A stretch of DNA of 36,434 bases. It comes from Clostridiales bacterium Firm_16 (GTDB taxonomy: Bacteria > Bacillota > Clostridia > Saccharofermentanales > Saccharofermentanaceae). Below the pieces are notes generated by a model that ran no database searches, was not told where the DNA came from, and worked only from the letters and a program-made list of their open reading frames with translations. A program made the position numbers and the translations under genes. The DNA is taken from NCBI GenBank assembly GCA_001604185.1, contig LVAV01000010.1:1-36434 (forward strand), written 5' to 3'. The first letter of the stretch is position 1; every line of letters begins with the position of its first letter. Positions 32,978-36,434 of the stretch are shown piece by piece.

Positions 32978-32978
32978 G

Positions 32979-33674
32979 TCAGTTTTCCTCCACATGCATG
33001 ATTTTCGTGATAATGGTTCCAAGGTCTGGAGCTTCATAGGAGTCCAGCCTTCCCGATCTATCTTTAGCGGACCATAGTCCGTCAGGTGAACATTGCAACG
33101 CCCGGATCGTCTGTCCGTCTTCGTTCTTCTCCACACGCAGCGCGAATACTTCATCGAAGAAATATGGAATCGCCGGCCCGGTCTTCTGTCCGGGCATCGC
33201 CGGCCCATAGAAGATACGGCTCTGATCATCCTTGTTCTTGTCCAGCTTCGCAGAGACGTAGACATGTCTGTTCGGCAAGTCGCGGAACGCCCTGATCAGG
33301 TCGGCCATCTGGTCCTGCATGGCGCCGTAGGCCTGCCGAGGATCCTTGTTCCTCTTCTTCTCCGCAGACAGAACTACCTCTCCTATCTCGCTGATACTGT
33401 CCAGACAGACCGTATCGAACTGCATGCCGTTTTCGGAGGAAAGTAGATACATGTACGCCTCTTCCAGAGTCTGCATGTCGGTGATCTCGATGTACGGGAT
33501 GTCCATATCGGACAACGAAAGCAGCCCCGCTTCGGCGGACAGGACCACGGGGGTCAACCCCGCTTGAACCAATGTCTTGATCAACGTCGTCTTCCCTGAT
33601 CCGGCGTCACCGTAGACAAGGATTTTCACCCCGTTCGATGCGGCCTGCCTTGTGTTCTTGAGTTCTATCGCCAT
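32979..33674 (-). CDS. Sak4-like RecA-fold recombinase ATPase (AAA_24)
   Basis: The 231-residue protein has Walker A GDAGSGKT (22-29), TPVVLSAEAGLLSL, Walker B-like TVCLDSISEIGE and AFRDLPNRHVYVSAKLDKNK. This is the AAA_24/Sak4 pattern of single-strand annealing proteins with a RecA fold. The start at 33674 (MAIELKN) is preferred because AGGAG is 8 nt upstream; an ATG two codons earlier overlaps the previous stop as ATGA. It should pair with the DUF669 protein in phage recombination. Confidence 0.9.
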   Translation of the reverse strand: MAIELKNTRQAASNGVKILVYGDAGSGKTTLIKTLVQAGLTPVVLSAEAGLLSLSDMDIPYIEITDMQTLEEAYMYLLSSENGMQFDTVCLDSISEIGEVVLSAEKKRNKDPRQAYGAMQDQMADLIRAFRDLPNRHVYVSAKLDKNKDDQSRIFYGPAMPGQKTGPAIPYFFDEVFALRVEKNEDGQTIRALQCSPDGLWSAKDRSGRLDSYEAPDLGTIITKIMHVEEN

Positions 33675-33676
33675 CT

Positions 33677-33880
33677 TCATTTCTCCTTGTATTTGACGAA
33701 TACCTGATTCCAGTTGGTGCCTGACGGGTCCTGGGAGAAGCAGGGGCTTCCCCATACCACGAATCCGTCGTCCAACATCTGCTGCGCCTTTCCCGTGGCG
33801 TTTTTCGGCAATTCCTGCGCCACTACGTAGGCGATCATGTCCTGCTTCGGCGGAGTCCTGCTGATCTTTTTACTAGCCAT
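33677..33880 (-). CDS. Hypothetical 67-residue protein
   Basis: The protein (MASKKISRTPPKQDMIAYVV onward, with SPCFSQDPSGTNWNQVFVKY) is of unknown family, basic at both ends. AAGGAG precedes the ATG at 33880; tRNA-like element B ends just upstream of that site. It is the first gene of the Sak4 block and overlaps that gene. Confidence 0.6.
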   Translation of the reverse strand: MASKKISRTPPKQDMIAYVVAQELPKNATGKAQQMLDDGFVVWGSPCFSQDPSGTNWNQVFVKYKEK

Positions 33881-33900
33881 CTTTTTTCTCCTTCAAGGAT

Positions 33901-33967
33901 GGGGTCGTCGGGAATCGGACCCGAAATCAGGCAAGTGGCATAACCTGATCCATGCCATCGCGACCCC
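33901..33967 (-). ncRNA. tRNA-like element B (acceptor/T-arm minihelix)
   Basis: Minus strand: GGGGTCG pairs perfectly with CGACCCC (7 bp), TCGGG/CCCGA (5 bp) encloses TCCGATT, and the next base is A, like a discriminator. That is again 12 bp plus a 7-nt loop. The 36-nt insert folds at best into ATCAGG/CCTGAT with a 12-nt loop, which is not an anticodon arm. The 3' end lies about 6 nt before the AAGGAG of the 67-residue gene. T-loop position 55 is C instead of T, unusual for a decoding tRNA. Confidence 0.6.
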
Positions 33968-34064
33968 AGGGAACCGATCCCGCCGGAGTGTATCGACGTG
34001 CGGGCGAGCTCCCTAGAAACTTGAGCATATGACGCGCTCATCCGGCCGGTTTTCCGTCACCGGC
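33966..34064 (-). ncRNA. Structured intercistronic RNA before element B
   Basis: The gap between the small membrane gene and element B folds into successive hairpins on the minus strand: GCCGGT/ACCGGC (34064-34045), TGAGC/GCTCA (34040-34022), and a nested stem CTAGGGA/TCCCTGG (34016-33966) containing CCCGC/GCGGG. No frame in it looks coding. It may be part of a larger processed or regulatory RNA. Confidence 0.45.
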
Positions 34065-34074
34065 AAGGACTATC

Positions 34075-34221
34075 CTAGTCCCGGCCTTGTCCCCTCGGCC
34101 CCAGCCCGTTCTCATCACGCTTCTTTGCCGAAGAGAACGAATCGATGACCATGTACAGGATGACGATCCCGACAAGGCCGAATGTGACCGCAAGAATGCC
34201 GTACACGATTGCCCAACTCAT
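34075..34221 (-). CDS. 48-residue single-TM protein
   Basis: MSWAIVYGILAVTFGLVGIV continues to ILYMVIDSF, one transmembrane helix, then a polar tail (SSAKKRDENGLGPRGQGRD). GGAGG precedes the ATG at 34221 at 6 nt. A longer in-frame frame to 34482 has a poor start and noncoding composition. Expressed with early genes, it could modulate host membrane functions or superinfection. No family is recognised. Confidence 0.65.
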   Translation of the reverse strand: MSWAIVYGILAVTFGLVGIVILYMVIDSFSSAKKRDENGLGPRGQGRD

Positions 34222-34354
34222 TTTTCCCTCCAATTTTTGGTTAGCAGAAAAGCAGAAAAGATTGAGAAAGAGGGGAGGAATGGCTATAGTGGTCAGTGTC
34301 TTCCCCAAAACGGGAACAGACGAAGAGAGGTACCATGTTAACCAAACTTTTGAA

Positions 34355-34621
34355 GTCCCCCAATCTGACACCCGGATTACAAGAACGGGAGTAAAGCGAC
34401 AAATGGGGACGATGCCGGTCGAATCCAAACGAAAGACCAGTTGATGTACGGTGGACTCCATTGGGAGAAAACCTATGCGCAATGAGCCGAAAGCTCGTCA
34501 TCTGGCGCTTTCTCTTCGACACCATGCAATGGCTTGTAAACATTGCACAGGCCGAAGTCCGTGAGGATACGGTAGGGACTGTGGGTCGCTGGCTTGACAT
34601 GAAGCCGTCATGAACACAGTC
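34355..34621 (-). ncRNA. Candidate structured RNA with nested stems
   Basis: A 414-bp gap (34222-34635) without a convincing gene carries consecutive stems on the minus strand: GACTGTG/CACAGTC containing GGCTT/AAGCC (34621-34577), CCGT/ACGG, CTTCG/CGAAG containing GCAATG/CATTGC (34557-34514), GCGC/GCGC containing GAGC/GCTC (34508-34477), CTGGTC/GACCGG (34440-34415) and GTCCCC/GGGGAC containing CCCG/CGGG (34410-34355). Six local domains in about 265 nt suggest a structured leader or small RNA in the early operon. Covariation is untested. Confidence 0.45.
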
Positions 34622-34635
34622 CCGCCGACCATTCT

Positions 34636-34800
34636 TCATCGCCTCCCCTCCTTCTCAATTTTTTCTGTGAGCGCTTCTGATACAAAATCCTGCAAGGTTT
34701 TGTCATTTATATTCGCCAGGTACTGAGCTTCTGCATGGAGCCTTAGCGGTACCCAAAAGCACAACCGTTTCCTTTTTGCTGTATCCTTGTCCGTATCCAT
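34636..34800 (-). CDS. Small ribbon-helix-helix regulator
   Basis: The 54-residue protein starts with basic TAKRKRLCFWVPLRLHAEAQ and continues LANINDKTLQDFVSEALTEK, matching the RHH pattern: beta strand, helix, turn, helix. AAGGAG lies upstream of the ATG at 34800, just after a perfect 11-bp hairpin. It may control the early operon through the hairpin or neighbouring sites. Confidence 0.65.
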   Translation of the reverse strand: MDTDKDTAKRKRLCFWVPLRLHAEAQYLANINDKTLQDFVSEALTEKIEKEGRR

Positions 34801-34822
34801 GACGCCGTCTCTCCTTAAAAAT

Positions 34823-34872
34823 CCTTGTCCGTCCGTAGGTGTACGCAAATACGGAAAGCAAGACGGACAAGG
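34823..34872 (-). promoter_or_regulatory. Perfect 11-bp stem-loop in the leader of the RHH gene
   Basis: CCTTGTCCGTC (34872-34862) pairs without mismatch with GACGGACAAGG (34833-34823), with an inner CGTA/TACG. On the minus strand it is followed by ATTTTTAAGGAG, so it could terminate, attenuate, or shield the ribosome binding site of the gene at 34636-34800. Confidence 0.65.
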
Positions 34873-34946
34873 AAATGCTCCGCCCTTTTCCCAGTCTCGC
34901 CGTGGACTTACGGCTCAATGAAGGTCAGATGCGACCTCGCCGGTAT

Positions 34947-35007
34947 GGAGCGTCCGGGAATCGAACCCGGATAGATGGATAGCTTGATGTTGAACGCCAC
35001 TCGCTCC
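34947..35007 (-). ncRNA. tRNA-like element C (acceptor/T-arm minihelix)
   Basis: Minus strand: GGAGCG (35007-35002) pairs with CGCTCC (34952-34947), TCCGGG/CCCGGA encloses TTCGATT, and the next base (34946) is A. That is 6 + 6 = 12 bp and a 7-nt T-loop, as in A and B. The 30-nt insert has no anticodon stem with U33. It lies in the 263-bp gap between the HTH gene and the RHH gene, after a GCCGGTGA hairpin. Confidence 0.6.
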
Positions 35008-35012
35008 GTTGC

Positions 35013-35030
35013 GCCGGTCGACTCACCGGC
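35013..35030 (-). other. GCCGGT/ACCGGC hairpin next to element C
   Basis: A 6-bp stem with a 6-nt loop ends five bases before element C. The same stem, preceded by the same GCCGGTGA bases, occurs at 34045-34064 upstream of element B. Confidence 0.55.
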
Positions 35031-35063
35031 GGGAGTTACGCATGAATCTCGTGTTTTCAAAAA

Positions 35064-35378
35064 TCAACCGGATATCTCCGGGCACTCTTTAAACAAGCTC
35101 AGATCATCAATCTTGCTCTTCGGGAACTTCCATCGTCCTCCTATTCGCCTGGCAACGATTTCACCTTTGACGGCCTTTCGTGTGATTGTCGAAGGGTCAA
35201 AGCCCGTTATCCGGGAAACCTCAGCTGTGGATACCCACCGCTCACCTTTTCTGAAGTCTATGTCTTCATCAGAGGTCAGGAGGCTCTCCAGTTCCTTGAC
35301 TTCCACATCCAGCATTGCTTGGAAAGATCGGATACGGCGGAGTCGGCTCTGGACTTCTGCAGAACGTGGGTCGTTCAT
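35064..35378 (-). CDS. HTH DNA-binding protein (excisionase-like)
   Basis: The 104-residue protein has an N-terminal helical section and a winged HTH: WVSTAEVSRITGFDPSTITR, then KAVKGEIVARRIGGRWKFPKSKI, typical of HTH_17/excisionase proteins. It could bend attachment DNA for excision or regulate early genes. Its ATG overlaps the upstream stop as ATGA, with CGGAG upstream. Confidence 0.75.
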   Translation of the reverse strand: MNDPRSAEVQSRLRRIRSFQAMLDVEVKELESLLTSDEDIDFRKGERWVSTAEVSRITGFDPSTITRKAVKGEIVARRIGGRWKFPKSKIDDLSLFKECPEISG

Positions 35379-35668
35379 TCTGGTAACTCCGTAAAAGTAA
35401 TTGATCCGGTGAAATTCCCTTGCCGGTCGTAACTTTTGAAATAGTTAGGAAGGTCGTCGTCTTCTTGTACGAGACGAGCGGTCGAAATCATGCCATTGCC
35501 GGTATGTATCGAGGACAGCTGGTCTTCGGTATCGAATGCGAACGACAGGTCAGGCGACACGAAAACAAAATTCCGAAACTTGCCGAAATACTGCTCCGTG
35601 ACCTGAATATGATTTTCTCGAAGATGCTTGATCAACTCATCTGCCGTCTTGATCACCTTATTGCTCAT
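35375..35668 (-). CDS. Hypothetical 97-residue early protein
   Basis: The protein (MSNKVIKTADELIKHLRENH onward, later RNFVFVSPDLSFAFDTEDQL) is alpha/beta and acidic. AGGAGG lies 5 nt before the ATG at 35668; a longer frame to 35779 overlaps the RHH gene and is rejected. It is the second gene of the leftward operon. No family is recognised. Confidence 0.65.
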   Translation of the reverse strand: MSNKVIKTADELIKHLRENHIQVTEQYFGKFRNFVFVSPDLSFAFDTEDQLSSIHTGNGMISTARLVQEDDDLPNYFKSYDRQGNFTGSITFTELPE

Positions 35669-35846
35669 TGGAAACCTCCTGGAGAACAGAGTTCGCTTTT
35701 TCAACAATTGCACGACGATAAAATTCAGGTTTGCGTAACCCCAAAATTTTCGTTGCAGTTGAAATAGTTCTTTGGTCATTTTCTGAAAATTGATTTACTT
35801 CTATGAATTTTCTAGTTGACACATTGGCGAGTTGCTTCTTAATCAT
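35658..35846 (-). CDS. RHH-type early regulator, first gene of leftward operon
   Basis: The 62-residue protein has FIEVNQFSENDQRTISTATK followed by ILGLRKPEFYRRAIVEKANS, resembling RHH/DUF1778-type repressors. There is no ribosome binding site upstream, and the -10 box ends 7 bp before the ATG at 35846, so the message is probably leaderless. Three copies of ATTGKMGAGTTGYY lie in and around the gene start; it is a candidate autorepressor, acting as a Cro-like partner of the XRE repressor. Confidence 0.7.
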   Translation of the reverse strand: MIKKQLANVSTRKFIEVNQFSENDQRTISTATKILGLRKPEFYRRAIVEKANSVLQEVSNEQ

Positions 35847-35932
35847 GGCCAGATACTACTCGCATATTGTAGAGTTGTCAACAAAAAAAACAACTTTTTT
35901 GTAAACTTTATTTGACCAATTGGAGAGTTGCT
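35823..35932 (+). repeat. Three direct operator repeats of the lysis/lysogeny switch
   Basis: ATTGGCGAGTTGCT (35823-35836), ATTGTAGAGTTGTC (35866-35879) and ATTGGAGAGTTGCT (35919-35932) share ATTGKMGAGTTGYY. The first lies in the RHH coding start, the second overlaps the -35 of the leftward promoter and the third lies in the spacer of the rightward promoter. Confidence 0.7.
35853..35881 (-). promoter_or_regulatory. Leftward early promoter
   Basis: Minus strand TTGACA (35881-35876, consensus), 17-bp spacer, TAGTAT (35858-35853). The start point falls at or next to the ATG of the RHH gene. It is overlapped by the second operator repeat. Confidence 0.8.
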
Positions 35933-35940
35933 ACTAAACT
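35912..35940 (+). promoter_or_regulatory. Rightward promoter of the repressor gene
   Basis: TTGACC (35912-35917), 17-bp spacer, TAAACT (35935-35940). The start point would coincide with the ATG at 35947, which has no ribosome binding site. The third operator repeat lies in the spacer. Confidence 0.5.
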
Positions 35941-35946
35941 GCCAGC

Positions 35947-36324
35947 ATGAAAACAGATGTAAATGACTTTTGGTCAAGAGTAGATTCGCTTACGAAACAA
36001 ACAAATAAGACGTTGAAACAACTATGTACGGAAAATAAAATAGTTTATGGAACAATCATGCAAAATAAGTACAGAAAAATTTTGCCAACATTGGATATTG
36101 CACGATCGTTAGCGGTTGCACTTTCGACATCCATTGACTACCTTGTCACCGGCAAGGAACCGACCGACTCGCTAACATCTTCCGCCAATGCCGATCCATC
36201 CCTCAGGGAGCTGCTGTATCGTGTTCTGGCATGCAATGATACGCAACGCGCCACCCTCGCCACCATGATGGACTCATGGGGCATCATGGCTCCTGAGAGC
36301 TGCATAAGCAAAGAGTTTGCATAG
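35947..36324 (+). CDS. XRE-type prophage repressor (CI-like)
   Basis: The 125-residue protein has an HTH of the XRE type: TNKTLKQLCTENKIVYGTIM with recognition helix region QNKYRKILPTLDIARSLAVA and the typical STSIDYLVTGKEP end. A C-terminal helical part (SLRELLYRVLACNDTQRATL) may dimerise. No protease-type CI domain is present, so induction would not be by autocleavage. It is divergent from the leftward operon across the operator repeats, the classic place for the lysogeny repressor. Confidence 0.85.
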   Translation: MKTDVNDFWSRVDSLTKQTNKTLKQLCTENKIVYGTIMQNKYRKILPTLDIARSLAVALSTSIDYLVTGKEPTDSLTSSANADPSLRELLYRVLACNDTQRATLATMMDSWGIMAPESCISKEFA

Positions 36325-36331
36325 TTTATGA

Positions 36332-36356
36332 TTTTACATGTAGACAACGTGTAAAA
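36332..36356 (+). terminator. Stem-loop after the repressor gene
   Basis: TTTTACATGT pairs with ACGTGTAAAA (one T-G pair) around AGACA, followed 9 nt later by TTTTTT. It may end the repressor transcript. The AT-rich arms with a 5-nt centre could instead be a recombination or operator site. Confidence 0.4.
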
Positions 36357-36434
36357 TGAGACCGTTTTTTGTATATGTCAAGTAAAACTTCATGTTGATT
36401 CCAGCCCGTTTTGGGTGTACAGTCGTTAATAACA

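Noticed and set aside
34241..34639. A 132-residue minus-strand frame with ATGA overlap and a GGAGG-like site.
   Set aside because: Composition is Ser/Arg/His/Cys-rich without hydrophobic core or helices, and the DNA shows nested RNA stems instead. It cannot be fully excluded.
31864..35007. Elements A-C as ordinary decoding tRNAs.
   Set aside because: Total lengths are 44-67 nt, the inserts lack a 5-bp anticodon stem with a 7-nt loop and U33, and element B has C at T-loop position 55.
36325..36434. attR copy of the tRNA-Gly 3' end.
   Set aside because: No match to the T arm or acceptor strand of the tRNA is present; the prophage end is probably outside the window.

Overview
The window is one end of a bacterial chromosome segment (about 1-1275) followed by a nearly complete temperate siphophage with HK97-type head genes (about 1276 to at least 36434). 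The chromosomal part holds a DUF1295-family membrane protein gene and a tRNA-Gly(CCC). A tyrosine integrase lies just downstream of the tRNA, so the tRNA 3' end is the likely attachment site. No second copy of the tRNA end is visible on the right, so attR probably lies just outside the window. Spanin-like genes imply a host with an outer membrane. The genus cannot be fixed from the sequence; a spirochaete such as Sphaerochaeta is only a guess.

Layout from the right, in the direction of phage transcription (minus strand). A divergent switch (35.8-36.3 kb) places an XRE-type repressor on + against a leftward operon that starts with a ribbon-helix-helix regulator. Three copies of a 14-bp direct repeat lie across the two promoters. 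The first early stretch (33.7-35.7 kb) has short genes separated by long structured RNA segments. The replication/recombination block (24.5-33.7 kb) encodes a Sak4-like ATPase, a DUF669 protein, a PD-(D/E)XK nuclease, an SF2 helicase, a primase-helicase, a VRR-NUC nuclease and two HNH nucleases. A cluster of GGGGACA heptamers follows the primase-helicase gene. The morphogenesis block (5.6-23.9 kb) is in standard order: small and large terminase, portal fused to a MuF-like domain, prohead protease, capsid, connector, tail genes with a -1 frameshift in the tail chaperone, tape measure, tail tip, Ig-like protein, collagen-repeat tail fibre and fibre chaperone. Accessory genes follow: a lipoprotein with its own promoter (4.3-5.5 kb) and a small + strand operon of two tiny membrane peptides plus a helix-turn-helix protein under a strong promoter abutted by a palindromic operator (3.7-4.3 kb). 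The lysis cassette (2.5-3.6 kb) has two holin-like genes and two spanin-like frames that overlap almost completely. No endolysin was recognised.

The most unusual content is RNA- and DNA-level. Three intercistronic elements in the early operon fold like the acceptor/T-arm half of a tRNA. Each has exactly 12 bp of stacked stem and a 7-nt T-loop, but no usable D or anticodon arm. Each lies upstream of a phage gene, and two end within a few bases of a ribosome binding site. Around them are further hairpins, including a segment of nested stems of more than 260 nt. Separately, the tail-fibre tip has a silent alternative C-terminus encoded tail-to-tail on the other strand. It is flanked by a 35-bp inverted repeat that is in frame in both copies, the architecture of an invertible host-range switch, with no obvious dedicated invertase in the window.
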